A DNA stretch of 64,000 nucleotides from Onishia taeanensis (GCF_013349955.1 NZ_JABVXC010000009.1:1-64000); one strand, 5' to 3'; positions 28,822-38,155 are shown, numbered from the stretch's first letter. The notes: generated by a model not told the origin, from the sequence alone. Translations and numbers: made by a program.

Positions 28822-30651
28822 TCAGCCCTGGTTCTGGCCTAACACCTCGGGAATGGTCTGACACACGTAGCGTCCCGGCGCCGGCTCGATGACCGATAAC
28901 TCGCCCTCGCCGGGCTGTCTTGCCGGCACCATCTTCGCGGTATCCGCATAGCCGTTGTCGGTCATCCAAGCTTGCCAATGCGGCCACCAGGAACCCTCAT
29001 TGAAGGTCGCACCCTCGAACCAGGCGTCCGGGTCGGCCGGCAGCTCCGGGTTGGTCCAGAAACCGTACTTGTTCTTGTGCGGCGGGTTGACGATACCGGC
29101 GATATGCCCTGAGCCGCCGAGCACGAAGGTCACCGGCCCCTTGGGAAGCTGGGTGCCGCCGTAGGTACTGTTCCACTTGGCGATATGATCTTCACGAGTG
29201 GATACGAAGTAGCTGGGCGTGGATATCTTGCGCAGGTCGATCTTGACACCGTCCAGTTCGATACCGCCGGGCTCTATCAGGCGATTCTCCAGATACATGT
29301 TACGCAAGTACCAACCATGCGTACCGGCCGGCAGGTTGGTGCCGTCGGTGTTCCAGTACAACAGATCGAAGGCCGCCGGCTGCTCGCCTTTCAGGTAGTT
29401 GCTGATATAGAACGACCAGAACAGATCGTTTTCTCGCAGTAGATTGAACGAGAAGGCCATGACTCGGCCATCCAGGTAGCCATCGGCTTCCAACTGGCGC
29501 TCGATGCCCTGTAGCACCGGCTCGTTGAGGAAGACACCGATCTCGCCGGGATCGCTGAAGTCCTGCAGCGTGGCCATGTAGGTCACCGAGCGAACCTTGC
29601 GCCCGCGGCGTGTGCTGGTCAGGTAGGCCACCGTCGAAGCAGCCAGTGTACCTCCGATGCAGTAACTCAGCAGGTTCACCGACTTCTCGCCGCACGCCTG
29701 CTCGATGGCACTCATGGCCTCGATAGGGCCCAATTGCATGTAGTCGGCCCAGGTCAGGTCACGCTGCTCGGGCCCCGGGTTACGCCAGGAAATCAGGAAG
29801 ACGGTGTGTCCCTGATCGACCAGCCACTTGACCAGAGAGTTGTCCTGGCGCAGGTCCAATATGTAGTACTTATTGATCCAGGGCGGCACCATCAGCAGCG
29901 GCGTCTTGAACGTCTGTTCGGTGGTCGGGGCGTACTGAATCAGCTGCATCAACTCGTTTTCGAAGACCACCGAGCCCGGTGTCACCGCCACGTTTTCGCC
30001 GATGGTGAAAGCGCTGCGATCGGTCATCTTGACGTTGATGCCTTCCGCCGAGTTGGCCAGGTCCTCGCGCAGCTGTGCCAGCCCCTCGATAAGGTTCTGG
30101 CCCTTGGTCTCCATGGTCAGGCGCATCACCTCCGGGTTGGTGGAGGCGAAGTTCGACGGCGAGATGGCACTCACGTACTGGCGGGCATAGAACGCCAGGT
30201 TGCGCTTCTGGTCCGGCGGCAAATTGTCGAGGCTATCGATCATTTCCTCGACCAGGCGCGAGAATAACAGGTACTGCTCCAGCAGCCCTCGATAGAAGGG
30301 TTCATGCCGCCAGGCCTCGTCCTTGAAGCGACGATCATGGCGGGCAGGCTCGATCAAAAGCTCGGTTTCTTCGCCGCTCAGGTCACGCAGGCCCTGCTGC
30401 CAGAGCTGCATCTGATCCTGAGCGAGCTGCAATTGAGTGTTGACGAGCGTTTCGGGATCGCTGATCAGAGCCTCGACGCCGGCACGAAAACTTTCGCGCA
30501 TGTCATCGTAAATGGTCTTGCCGGCTTCACCGGGCAACATCCGCGCCAACATATCCTGCATCAGCACCTGATATTGCTGCCCCATCACTTCCAGCTGTTC
30601 GGTCCATTCCTGAAGCTCGGACGCCGACGGCGTATGAAAACCTGACTGCAT
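28822..30651 (-). CDS. phaC: Class I polyhydroxyalkanoate synthase
   Basis: A 609-residue enzyme that polymerises (R)-3-hydroxyacyl-CoA into storage polyester on granules. The lipase-like box is SYCIGG, with nucleophile C331; the other catalytic residues are D488 (REDHI) and H516 (GSGHIAG), spaced as in Cupriavidus PhaC. Length and a ~200-residue N-terminal region are those of class I, which prefers short-chain monomers. The ATG has AGGAG six bases upstream. It follows the phasin gene at 282 bases, with a strong palindrome between them. No phaA, phaB or phaR is in this window. Confidence 0.94.
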   Translation of the reverse strand: MQSGFHTPSASELQEWTEQLEVMGQQYQVLMQDMLARMLPGEAGKTIYDDMRESFRAGVEALISDPETLVNTQLQLAQDQMQLWQQGLRDLSGEETELLIEPARHDRRFKDEAWRHEPFYRGLLEQYLLFSRLVEEMIDSLDNLPPDQKRNLAFYARQYVSAISPSNFASTNPEVMRLTMETKGQNLIEGLAQLREDLANSAEGINVKMTDRSAFTIGENVAVTPGSVVFENELMQLIQYAPTTEQTFKTPLLMVPPWINKYYILDLRQDNSLVKWLVDQGHTVFLISWRNPGPEQRDLTWADYMQLGPIEAMSAIEQACGEKSVNLLSYCIGGTLAASTVAYLTSTRRGRKVRSVTYMATLQDFSDPGEIGVFLNEPVLQGIERQLEADGYLDGRVMAFSFNLLRENDLFWSFYISNYLKGEQPAAFDLLYWNTDGTNLPAGTHGWYLRNMYLENRLIEPGGIELDGVKIDLRKISTPSYFVSTREDHIAKWNSTYGGTQLPKGPVTFVLGGSGHIAGIVNPPHKNKYGFWTNPELPADPDAWFEGATFNEGSWWPHWQAWMTDNGYADTAKMVPARQPGEGELSVIEPAPGRYVCQTIPEVLGQNQG

Positions 30652-30933
30652 TGCCCACTCCTGTGATCGAAGCCCTATTACCGGAGCCCTATTATCAAAA
30701 CCCTTTGCGCCCCCAAACCACTGGTCAAACTACCTTGCTGCCAACGTCCTGATAACCGAACGGTCGGCGACCGTCATTTTGTCTACCTTGGGCGGCTCAT
30801 ACTTAAATAACACCTACCTATATAACACGCCCGCTATGTATGACGGCCTACATATACGCCCATGGCCGGAAAACGCGTGCGTTTTCCGGCCATGGGCGAT
30901 GGCTAGCCAGCAGGGGCTGACCGCAGGCTCAAA
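30652..30933 (-). other. Gene-free stretch between phasin and phaC
   Basis: It holds the 40-base palindrome at 30858-30897 and, between that and phaC, an AT-rich piece (about 30790-30855) that could carry a separate phaC promoter. No gene is visible. Confidence 0.5.
30858..30897. terminator. 40-base perfect palindrome, likely attenuator or 3' stabiliser
   Basis: 19-base arms (30858-30876 and 30879-30897; core CCGGAAAACGC / GCGTTTTCCGG) flank a two-base centre. It lies 37 bases after the phasin stop. No T-run follows on the minus strand, so read-through into phaC is likely and the stem may set the phasin to synthase ratio. Confidence 0.65.
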
Positions 30934-31554
30934 TCAAGAACTCTTGCTGCCGCCAGTGCCGCCCGACTTGCCAGCTGCCGAACTCTTGGAGGCACTCGAG
31001 GCACTACGACGGCTGGTCGCGCTGGAAGACGGCTTGGTAGCTGCTGCCTGAGGCGTGGACTCTGTCGCCTGCTTTGCCGCTTGTGCCGCCTGCTGGGTGG
31101 CCTCTGTCGCCTGCTGGGAGGCCTTCTCGGCAAACTGCTGAGTGGACGCAACCGCCTGCTCTGTGGCAGCGGTCATCTGTTCACTGGCGGATTGTGTCGC
31201 AGAGGCTGCCTGTTTGCCCGCGGTCTCGGAGACCTCGGTCATGACCTTTTCCATCTCGCGCTTGAACTCGAGACTGAGCTCGGTCATGGCCTCGGCGTCC
31301 TTGAGCAGCTGGGTGGAGAGCTCATTCATCATCTCCGCCTGACGAGTGCCGAAATCGCGCATGGCCTCAGGGTCCTTGGCTTCGGTGGCATCCCGCAGCC
31401 GCTCGGTACCCAACTGGCTGTAGCGCTTCATGGACTCGAGCTGAAACTGGGTCAGCTTCTCCATGTTGTCGAGCATTAGGCCATTGAGCTTGCGCATCGG
31501 CGCAAAGAAGCTTTCGGCTTGCTCTGTGAACTCGGTAAACATCTTGTCCTGCAT
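30934..31554 (-). CDS. Phasin family protein with Ala/Ser/Lys-rich tail
   Basis: A 206-residue helical protein. Residues 1-110 fit the phasin_2 family (amphipathic helix with MRKLNGLMLDNMEKL and QLESMKRY). Residues 110-165 are an Ala/Thr/Gln repeat that looks like a long helix, and the tail is Ser/Ala/Lys/Gly-rich and basic. Phasins coat polyhydroxyalkanoate granules and control their size and number; the position just ahead of phaC supports this. A GGGAGGG ribosome site precedes the ATG. The basic tail might also bind DNA, as in PhaF or PhaM, which is inference. Confidence 0.88.
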   Translation of the reverse strand: MQDKMFTEFTEQAESFFAPMRKLNGLMLDNMEKLTQFQLESMKRYSQLGTERLRDATEAKDPEAMRDFGTRQAEMMNELSTQLLKDAEAMTELSLEFKREMEKVMTEVSETAGKQAASATQSASEQMTAATEQAVASTQQFAEKASQQATEATQQAAQAAKQATESTPQAAATKPSSSATSRRSASSASKSSAAGKSGGTGGSKSS

Positions 31555-31649
31555 GGCATCACCCTCCCAGGGTCATGAATGTGGGCACGAGCCCCTTGCT
31601 GCACTGCACAAAGCGTAGTCTCGGACGCACGCCTATGCAATAGGTCGCG

Positions 31650-32048
31650 CTACTTGCGGTGCGACCGTGAGCTGGCACTGGCCGGTTCATCGGCCGGCTT
31701 GCCCTTACCGGCCTTTTCGCCGTCGTCGGTTTTTTGCGTCTTGCTGGCAGCAGCCTGGGCCTGACGCAGCATGTCGAGCATCATTTGCTGATAGTTACCG
31801 AAGCTGGTCATGCTCTGGGACAGGTTGTCCTGGAAATTGCCCTTGAGCGAATCCTGGAAAGCCGTCGGCATAAAGGGAGTCTTGAGGAAGGGCTGGAGCA
31901 GGCTCATGGGGTCATAGCCCTCGACGCCCGCGTCCATCTGCTGCTGGATGCGTGACATCAGCTCGTTATGGAATGCCTCAACATCGGGCAGGCCAAGAGA
32001 CTGGCGAAATTCGGCAGGCGTGAGGTCAAATTCGAGGTTTATCTTCAT
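31650..32048 (-). CDS. DUF6489 small protein with basic tail, in the PHA cluster
   Basis: A 132-residue protein beginning MKINLEFDLTPAEFRQSLGLPDV, a start I associate with the DUF6489 family; the family function is unknown to me. A helical middle follows (about 28-100), then a low-complexity tail rich in Lys, Ala, Ser and Asp (about 103-132), like the tail of the phasin next door. The ATG at 32048 fits the conserved start; GTG or ATG codons just upstream are alternatives and no ribosome site is clear. It lies between aroC and the phasin gene, so a granule-linked role is plausible but not shown. Confidence 0.7.
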   Translation of the reverse strand: MKINLEFDLTPAEFRQSLGLPDVEAFHNELMSRIQQQMDAGVEGYDPMSLLQPFLKTPFMPTAFQDSLKGNFQDNLSQSMTSFGNYQQMMLDMLRQAQAAASKTQKTDDGEKAGKGKPADEPASASSRSHRK

Positions 32049-32117
32049 GGGCATAGCCAGACTGAGGTATTTCACCTCAGTCTAGCAGCCAGGGGGGCAA
32101 CACGCGGCCCCGTAAAC

Positions 32118-33203
32118 TCAACGCAGGTGAGGCGTGGCGACGCTGACGTCGAGATTCTGCGCTCGGTGACGCAGCAGGTGATCCATCAGCGTCAGCGCCA
32201 TCATGGCCTCGGCAATCGGGGTGGCACGAATGCCCACACAGGGATCATGGCGACCCTTGGTGATGACTTCCACCGGGTTGCCATGCACATCGATGGAGCG
32301 TCCAGCGAGGGTGATGCTGGAGGTCGGCTTGAGAGCCAGGTGTGCGATGACCGTCTGGCCCGAGGAAATACCGCCCAGCACGCCGCCGGCGTGGTTGGAA
32401 AGAAAGCCCTCAGGCGTCATCTCGTCCCGGTGCTCGCTGCCCCGCTGAGCGACGGCCGCAAAGCCATCACCTATTTCCACGCCTTTGACGGCATTGATGC
32501 TCATCAGGCCATGGGCGAGTTCAGCATCCAGGCGATCGAAGACCGGCTCGCCTAGCCCGGCCGGCACGCCCTCGGCCACTACGGTGATCTTGGCGCCCAC
32601 CGAGTCCTGATCGCGGCGCAGCTGATCCATGTAGGCCTCGAGCTCCGGCACCCGATCAGGATCGGGGCAGAAGAAAGCGTTGTCTTCGACCGCCGCCCAG
32701 TCCTTGAACTCCATGGTCAGCGGACCGAGCTGGCTCATGTAGCCACGCACACTGATGCCCTGAGCCGCCAGGTAGGCCTTGGCAATGGCGCCGGCCGCCA
32801 CGCGCATGGCGGTTTCCCGCGCGCTGGAGCGCCCGCCGCCCCGATAGTCCCGACGACCATACTTGTGATGGTAGGTGTAATCGGCATGGGCCGGACGAAA
32901 CTGGTCCTTGATCTTGGAGTAGTCCTTGGAGCGCTGATCGGTATTCTCGATCATCAGGCCGATGGCGGTACCGGTGGTGACGCCCTCGAAGACGCCTGAC
33001 AGGATCCGCACCTGGTCAGGCTCGCGACGCTGCGTGGTGTGCCGCGAGGTACCGGGGCGGCGACGATCGAGATCGCGCTGCAGGTCGGCCTCACTGAGGG
33101 GAATACCCGGCGGGCAGCCGTCGACGATGGCGCCCAGCGCCGGGCCGTGGCTCTCGCCGAAGGTAGTGACAGTAAACAGCTTGCCGAAGGTATTACCGGA
33201 CAT
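32118..33203 (-). CDS. aroC: Chorismate synthase
   Basis: A 361-residue FMN-dependent enzyme that makes chorismate from EPSP, the last common step to Trp, Phe, Tyr and folate. Signatures run the whole length: [47 protein letters not shown] and the C-terminal [18 protein letters not shown]. It is 31 bases downstream of prmB, a conserved pairing, and supplies the substrate of TrpE encoded elsewhere in this window. Confidence 0.97.
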   Translation of the reverse strand: MSGNTFGKLFTVTTFGESHGPALGAIVDGCPPGIPLSEADLQRDLDRRRPGTSRHTTQRREPDQVRILSGVFEGVTTGTAIGLMIENTDQRSKDYSKIKDQFRPAHADYTYHHKYGRRDYRGGGRSSARETAMRVAAGAIAKAYLAAQGISVRGYMSQLGPLTMEFKDWAAVEDNAFFCPDPDRVPELEAYMDQLRRDQDSVGAKITVVAEGVPAGLGEPVFDRLDAELAHGLMSINAVKGVEIGDGFAAVAQRGSEHRDEMTPEGFLSNHAGGVLGGISSGQTVIAHLALKPTSSITLAGRSIDVHGNPVEVITKGRHDPCVGIRATPIAEAMMALTLMDHLLRHRAQNLDVSVATPHLR

Positions 33204-33234
33204 TGACGTTCCTCAGGGCTCTGGTATCAACAGT

Positions 33235-34188
33235 TCAGGCGAAGGTTGCCGCGTAGGCGTCGAGTTCCTGGGCGGTCAGCACGAAGACACCCTGCCCCCC
33301 GCGCTCGAACTCCAGCCACAGGAAGGGGACCTCGGGGAAGGCCGCCTCCAGATGATGATCGGAGTTCCCGACTTCGACGATCAACACGCCGTCATCGCTG
33401 AGCAGGCTTCTTGCCTCGCGCAGGATGCGGCGCACGATATCCAAGCCATCGTTCCCGGCCCCCAGGGCCAGGGTCGGCTCGTGGCCGAATTCGGCCGGCA
33501 TGGTGGCCAAGTCACGCGCATCCACATAAGGGGGATTGGAGACGATCAGGTCATAGCGCTGCCCCACCAGGCCATCGAACACATCGGACGCCACAGCCCT
33601 CACTCGCGCACCAACGTCGTGACGCGTGATATTGGCCTTGGCCACCTCGAGCGCATCGGCACTGATGTCGGCCAGGTCGACCTCGGCGGTAGGCAGATGC
33701 AGAGCGGTGGCGATACCGATGCAGCCCGAGCCGCAGCAAAGATCCAGAACCCTCGCCGGTGGCTCCTCGGGGAACCAGGCGGCGAAACCGTCCTCGATCA
33801 ACTCGGCGATCGGCGAGCGGGGAATCAGCACCCGTTCGTCGACGTTGAACGCTACGCCAGCAAAGAAGGCCTCTCCAAGCAGATAAGGCAACGGCCGTCG
33901 CGTCTCGATGCGGGAGCGCACCAGACCCACGATGCGAAGGCGCTCCATAGGAAGCAGCCGTGCCTCCAGCACTGAGGGGTCCACATCCCAGGGTAAGTGC
34001 AGGGCACCCAGCGTCAACGCCACCGCCTCGTCCCAGGGAGAGGCGGTGCCATGACCGAAATGGAGGCCATGGGTGTAAAATTCACTGGTCGCCCAGCGCA
34101 GACAGTCACGCAGGGTGAGGAGATCCTCGGCGATCTTAGTATCATCGAGAATCAGGGTCGAATCGGCATCGGGTCGGGAAGCGGCCAC
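33235..34188 (-). CDS. prmB: Ribosomal protein L3 glutamine N5-methyltransferase
   Basis: A 317-residue SAM-dependent methyltransferase of the HemK family. The SAM-binding motif is [14 protein letters not shown] and the glutamine-binding motif is SNPPYVD. The N-terminal helical part has the PrmB length rather than the shorter PrmC, and the neighbours aroC (downstream) and a divergent smr gene (upstream) are the PrmB context. It methylates a glutamine of L3 and helps 50S assembly. Confidence 0.92.
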   Translation of the reverse strand: MAASRPDADSTLILDDTKIAEDLLTLRDCLRWATSEFYTHGLHFGHGTASPWDEAVALTLGALHLPWDVDPSVLEARLLPMERLRIVGLVRSRIETRRPLPYLLGEAFFAGVAFNVDERVLIPRSPIAELIEDGFAAWFPEEPPARVLDLCCGSGCIGIATALHLPTAEVDLADISADALEVAKANITRHDVGARVRAVASDVFDGLVGQRYDLIVSNPPYVDARDLATMPAEFGHEPTLALGAGNDGLDIVRRILREARSLLSDDGVLIVEVGNSDHHLEAAFPEVPFLWLEFERGGQGVFVLTAQELDAYAATFA

Positions 34189-34322
34189 GCGTCGTCCTGT
34201 GGTTTATCGGATTGAGATTCAAATCCTTGATTGTACCCGGCCCGACGCCCGGTTCACAGCCGCTGCCAAGCCGCTATACTAGCTCGGCATTTACCCATTC
34301 AACGCAATCCACGGGGAGCAAC

Positions 34323-34907
34323 ATGAGCCAGCGCCGCGGACACCCGGATGATGATGAGGTTTCGCTGTTTCGCCAGGCCCTGGCCGACGCAGGCGTCAAG
34401 CCGATTTGCTCGAACCGGGCCGACCCGGGCAAGCCGAAACAGCGCCGCCGAGAGGCCCTGGCCGAACGTCGTGCCGCCGCCCTCGAAGCCGACAGCTATC
34501 AGCTGAGCAGCCGCACCAGCGATGGACGGGTCGAGCCCGTAAGACCTTCCGAGTGGCTCGACTTCACCGTCCCCGACCTGCCCCAGCGCACCCGCAGCCA
34601 GTTGAAGCGCGGCAGCATCGCCTGGGAGGCTGGGCTCGACCTGCACGGCTACACCGTCGACGAGGCCCGCGCAGAGCTCGAAAGCTTCATTGCCGAGGCC
34701 CGAGCTCAGCGCGCCCGCTGCGTGCTGGTGGTCCACGGCAAGGCACGCAGCATCAGCGGACCCGACGCCTACCCGGTGATCAAGAGCCATGTAAACGCCT
34801 GGCTTCGGGAATGGCCAAGCGTGCTGGCCTTCTGCTCGGCGCGGGAACTGGATGGCGGCAGCGGCGCCGTTTATGTGTTACTGCGCCGCCGCGGCGAGAG
34901 CCTCTAG
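34323..34907 (+). CDS. Smr-domain endonuclease-like protein
   Basis: A 194-residue protein with a charged, flexible N-terminal half and a C-terminal Smr domain. The domain motifs are LDLHG at 105-109 and VVHGKARS near 137. E. coli has two such proteins, SmrA and SmrB; SmrB cleaves mRNA between collided ribosomes. The position divergent from prmB fits SmrB, but the C-terminal LAFCSARELDGGSGAVYVLLRR reads more like SmrA, so I give no symbol. The third motif position is KAR rather than the common KG. The ATG has GGGGAG four bases upstream. Confidence 0.82.
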   Translation: MSQRRGHPDDDEVSLFRQALADAGVKPICSNRADPGKPKQRRREALAERRAAALEADSYQLSSRTSDGRVEPVRPSEWLDFTVPDLPQRTRSQLKRGSIAWEAGLDLHGYTVDEARAELESFIAEARAQRARCVLVVHGKARSISGPDAYPVIKSHVNAWLREWPSVLAFCSARELDGGSGAVYVLLRRRGESL

Positions 34908-34980
34908 TCGAATGTGCCCCTTGGATTTTCAGTGAAGCGCCAAACGAGAACCAGGCGACATCCGGGCCCTTATCCGGCCC

Positions 34981-36096
34981 TTATGGCGCGGCAGGCTCGC
35001 TGGCCTCGGATCTAGTTTGATCCGGCGAGGCCCCGATCACAGGCGAAACCACGGGGGTATCAACCAGCGACGCCCGTCGTGCCCCGGCTCGGCTTGCCGC
35101 GGGCCCCTCGAGCCGATCGATGGCCTGAGACGCCAGGTGCTGGCCCAGCTTGATCAGGGCCTCGGCGCGATGAAATTCATAGGCGCCACACACCGTCTTG
35201 GGTATCTCAATCAGCACGTCCGGCGGATAGCCCGCCACCTTGTACTTGGCCAATGCCGCCTGAGTGATATCGAAGGAAGCCAGCATCATGTCGAGCTTGC
35301 CCCAGGCCCGCTGGCTTGCCACCTGAGGGCTCTGGGGCTCTTCACCCTCGTCGGCGCCATTGCCGCTGTCGTTTCCGCTGCCTGAATTGAACAGCCGCTG
35401 AGCGCGTCCGCGCACCCCGGCCACCCAACCTGAAAAGCCACGCCCCTCAGCCTCCAGGGCCTCTTCACGAGCCAGCTCTTCAGCCACCTCCTCGGCCGGC
35501 AATAACTCTTCCAGGGTTACCGGCCTCGGGCTGTGCGCGGTGGCGTTGACCGCGACGACCAGGTCGGCCTGGGCAGAGACGGTGGGAATGATCGGCAGGG
35601 GGTTCATCAAACCACCATCGACCAGCACCTGATCGCCGACATGGACCGGCGTGATGATGCCGGGCACGGCAATCGACGCGCGGATGGCCTGCAACAATGA
35701 GCCGCTCTGGAACCACACCTCGCGCTGCCGAACCAGGTCGGTCGCCACGGTCGTCACCGGCAGCGGCAGGTCTTCGATGAGGGTATCGCCGATCAGGCTG
35801 GACAGCTTGCTCATCACCTTGTTGGCGCGCATGGCGCCCATCGGGCTCCAGGTGACATCAACCAGCTTGAGCACATCGAAATAATCCAGCTGGCACACCC
35901 AATCACGATAGGCCGATAGCTGACCGGCGGCATAGATACCGCCAACCAACGCGCCCATCGAGCAGCCCGAGATGGCGACAATCTCGTAGCCGCGCGCCTC
36001 GAGTTCCTCGATTACGCCGATATGCGCATAGCCTCTCGCACCGCCGCTGCCAAGCACCAGGGCGACACGCTTGCCTTCTTTCATCTTGCCGCTCAT
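34981..36096 (-). CDS. Patatin-like phospholipase, RssA type
   Basis: A 371-residue protein with a patatin lipase domain in the first ~190 residues: oxyanion loop GSGGARGYAH, nucleophile Ser in SGCSMGALVG and catalytic Asp in VDGGLMNP. A Glu/Gly/Asn-rich linker (about 215-255) is followed by a helical region and a Ser/Pro-rich tail. Members hydrolyse phospholipids or lysophospholipids; the in vivo substrate of RssA is unknown. The ATG at 36096 has a purine-rich GGAGGGAG site; a GTG one codon earlier is an alternative. Confidence 0.85.
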   Translation of the reverse strand: MSGKMKEGKRVALVLGSGGARGYAHIGVIEELEARGYEIVAISGCSMGALVGGIYAAGQLSAYRDWVCQLDYFDVLKLVDVTWSPMGAMRANKVMSKLSSLIGDTLIEDLPLPVTTVATDLVRQREVWFQSGSLLQAIRASIAVPGIITPVHVGDQVLVDGGLMNPLPIIPTVSAQADLVVAVNATAHSPRPVTLEELLPAEEVAEELAREEALEAEGRGFSGWVAGVRGRAQRLFNSGSGNDSGNGADEGEEPQSPQVASQRAWGKLDMMLASFDITQAALAKYKVAGYPPDVLIEIPKTVCGAYEFHRAEALIKLGQHLASQAIDRLEGPAASRAGARRASLVDTPVVSPVIGASPDQTRSEASEPAAP

Positions 36097-36133
36097 CACT
36101 CTCCCTCCTCACCAGGCGTTGGTCTGGTACGTC

Positions 36134-37018
36134 TCACTTCTCGACCACACCGGACGCAGCCACCTGCCACCATTGTGCGATGCTGCCGGCCACCGCGGCC
36201 AGCGCTTCGCGTTCAAGGTGTAGATGATGCCCCCCTTTCAACACCCGTCGTTCGAGCCCCTTCAGCGCTGCCCGACTCTGCTTGGCGCCCTTCCGCTCAC
36301 CCAGGATGCCCCGCTCACCTTCGATCAATAGCGTGGGCGCCTCTATCGCAGCCAGCATGCCCACCACCTGCTCAGGACAGAAGCGCACCAGCGAAGGTCG
36401 CAGCAGGCGGCCATCGGTTCGCAGCCGGACATGGCCATCCTCCAACCGCTCCAGGTTACGCTCGACCAGCGGCCAGGCCGAGTCGGCATCGATAGGTGTC
36501 ACGCCGCCCGCGACCCTGGCCGCCACAGCACTCTCTACATCAGCATAGCGCGGTGACGGTGAGCTGCGCCGCCGATGCCCCAGCAGGCCACGCCTCAGCT
36601 GCTGTGCGCTGTCGTCTGCCGGCGTACTGAGCGTGCCCAGACCATCAATCAGCATCAGCCGCTCGACCCGTTCAGGAAGCGCCGCCGCCAGCAGGCAGGC
36701 CACTCCTGCGCCCATCGAATGGGCCAGCAGCGGAGCTGACTCGAGCTCCAGGCTCGCCATGGCATCCAGCACGTCGTGGCAGTAATCCCAGATCGCATAG
36801 TCGACGCCGGGCGGGTGCCGCCGGGAGCAACCATGGCCGGCGAAATCCAGCGCCACGATTCGAATACCGAGTTGCTCGACCAACAAGGGCGCCAGCCGCG
36901 AAAAGCTCGCCGCATTGTCGAGCCAGCCATGCAAGGCAAGCCAAGTCGGCGCCCCGGGCGCTCCCCAGGCTAACGCCGCGAGACGGCCGTCAGCCAAGTG
37001 CAGTTCGGTCGGGCTCAT
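36134..37018 (-). CDS. Alpha/beta hydrolase, second of a coupled pair
   Basis: A 294-residue alpha/beta-fold hydrolase. The oxyanion motif is LALHGWLDN, the nucleophile elbow is AHSMGAG and the likely histidine is in GGHHLHLE near the C terminus. The substrate is not predictable; esterase or lipase-like activity is likely. Its start codon overlaps the stop of the upstream hydrolase (ATGA at 37015-37018), so the two are translated together. A longer frame to 37054 is rejected for that reason. Confidence 0.85.
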   Translation of the reverse strand: MSPTELHLADGRLAALAWGAPGAPTWLALHGWLDNAASFSRLAPLLVEQLGIRIVALDFAGHGCSRRHPPGVDYAIWDYCHDVLDAMASLELESAPLLAHSMGAGVACLLAAALPERVERLMLIDGLGTLSTPADDSAQQLRRGLLGHRRRSSPSPRYADVESAVAARVAGGVTPIDADSAWPLVERNLERLEDGHVRLRTDGRLLRPSLVRFCPEQVVGMLAAIEAPTLLIEGERGILGERKGAKQSRAALKGLERRVLKGGHHLHLEREALAAVAGSIAQWWQVAASGVVEK

Positions 37019-37875
37019 CAGGAAGACTCCAAGAGGTGATCGAGAGTGGCACATAGGGCCCGACGGCAGGCCTCGGGGTGCTCCATGGGAAACATATGGC
37101 CTCCCGGCACCAACTTCACAGGCACCCCACGCGTTGCAAACCGCCGTCGGCGGCGTGCCGTCAGCAGGTCCGACTCGCGGCCCGCCAACAGTGCCAGCGG
37201 TACCTTTAGTCGCTTGGGAAGCCCCCGCAGGTGGTCGGGCAGATGGCGAAAGATCGCCACTTCGGTATCCGGGGAAAAGGCCAGCCCGACGCCGCCACCG
37301 TCATGCTGGCGGGCGGCACCTGCCAGATAGTCGCTGAAGGCTTCTGGGGTAAAGTCTCGGAAAAGGCTCTTGCACCGCAGGTCTTCGCTCATCGTCTGAT
37401 GGTCCGGCCAATGTGCCCGACGCCCCAAGCTGCGCCCCGCCGGCGTGACACGATCGACAAGGCCAGTACGCTTGGCGACCTTGATGGCCAGCGCATCGAA
37501 ACCCAGCATCAACGGGGGATCCATGGCGACCACGCAGCGAAAACGCTCTGGCGCCTTCTCCGCCGCCATCGCCATCAGCACTCCTCCCAGCGAGTGCCCG
37601 ACGCCGATCACCCGGGTGTCGCCCTCAGGCAGACGTGACAGCAGCTCATCGCGCAGCGAAAGCCAGTTATGTCCTACCGGAAAATGCGGGTGATGACCGA
37701 GTTGCTCCAGAGGATGAAGGGCGAACCGCTCGCCCAGCGGTGCCAAGAGACTCTGGTAGCTGCGCCCGGTGAAGCCGTTGGCATGAGCGAAGACCAGCGG
37801 CGGCTTGGGGGCGCGCTCGTTTGAAGCGATGGGAGAGGCGTTGCCAGCCCAGTCGGAAGCATGTCGCTGGGGCAT
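37018..37875 (-). CDS. Alpha/beta hydrolase, first of a coupled pair
   Basis: A 285-residue alpha/beta-fold hydrolase with HANGF as oxyanion segment, the elbow GHSLGGV and a C-terminal PGGHMFPMEHP carrying the likely catalytic histidine. It differs clearly from its downstream partner, so they are not a recent duplication. Function is unknown. The unit of two hydrolases and the nearby patatin gene is all minus strand and may act on lipids, which is inference. Confidence 0.85.
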   Translation of the reverse strand: MPQRHASDWAGNASPIASNERAPKPPLVFAHANGFTGRSYQSLLAPLGERFALHPLEQLGHHPHFPVGHNWLSLRDELLSRLPEGDTRVIGVGHSLGGVLMAMAAEKAPERFRCVVAMDPPLMLGFDALAIKVAKRTGLVDRVTPAGRSLGRRAHWPDHQTMSEDLRCKSLFRDFTPEAFSDYLAGAARQHDGGGVGLAFSPDTEVAIFRHLPDHLRGLPKRLKVPLALLAGRESDLLTARRRRRFATRGVPVKLVPGGHMFPMEHPEACRRALCATLDHLLESS

Positions 37876-38038
37876 GAAATCATCCTAGTCAGTGGAAACT
37901 AGCAGGCTAACGGGATTACCATACTCCGCTTAGCCGCCACTGGGCCAGTATAAAACGACTGTTTGACTTTCAAACCATCCATTAGTCATGACTGGATAGC
38001 CAAGCGTGCTCGCCGCCCACCTCATTCTGGAGACCACC

Positions 38039-38140
38039 GTGTCAAAGCCGCGTCCCCCTCGCGACACCCGCCTACGCAATGCCCTTTTCTTTATCACCGT
38101 GGTCGCGGCAATCGTCGTCGGTCGCTGGCTGGCGATTTAG
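38039..38140 (+). CDS. 33-residue single-pass membrane peptide (predicted)
   Basis: A short frame starting with GTG at 38039 and ending TAG at 38138-38140. The product is basic and Pro/Arg-rich at the start (SKPRPPRDTR), then has one hydrophobic helix (about 15-28) ending WLAI. GGAG lies six bases before the GTG, better than many real starts here, and the AEC transporter gene starts 15 bases later. I do not recognise a family. It may be a small membrane partner or leader of the transporter gene. Conservation would decide whether it is real. Confidence 0.5.
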   Translation: MSKPRPPRDTRLRNALFFITVVAAIVVGRWLAI

Positions 38141-38155
38141 GGAGTACGTAAAGGT

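Noticed and set aside
30858..30897. Terminal inverted repeat of a mobile element
   Set aside because: It is one continuous palindrome with no transposase gene or target duplication nearby; the location after the phasin stop suits an mRNA stem.
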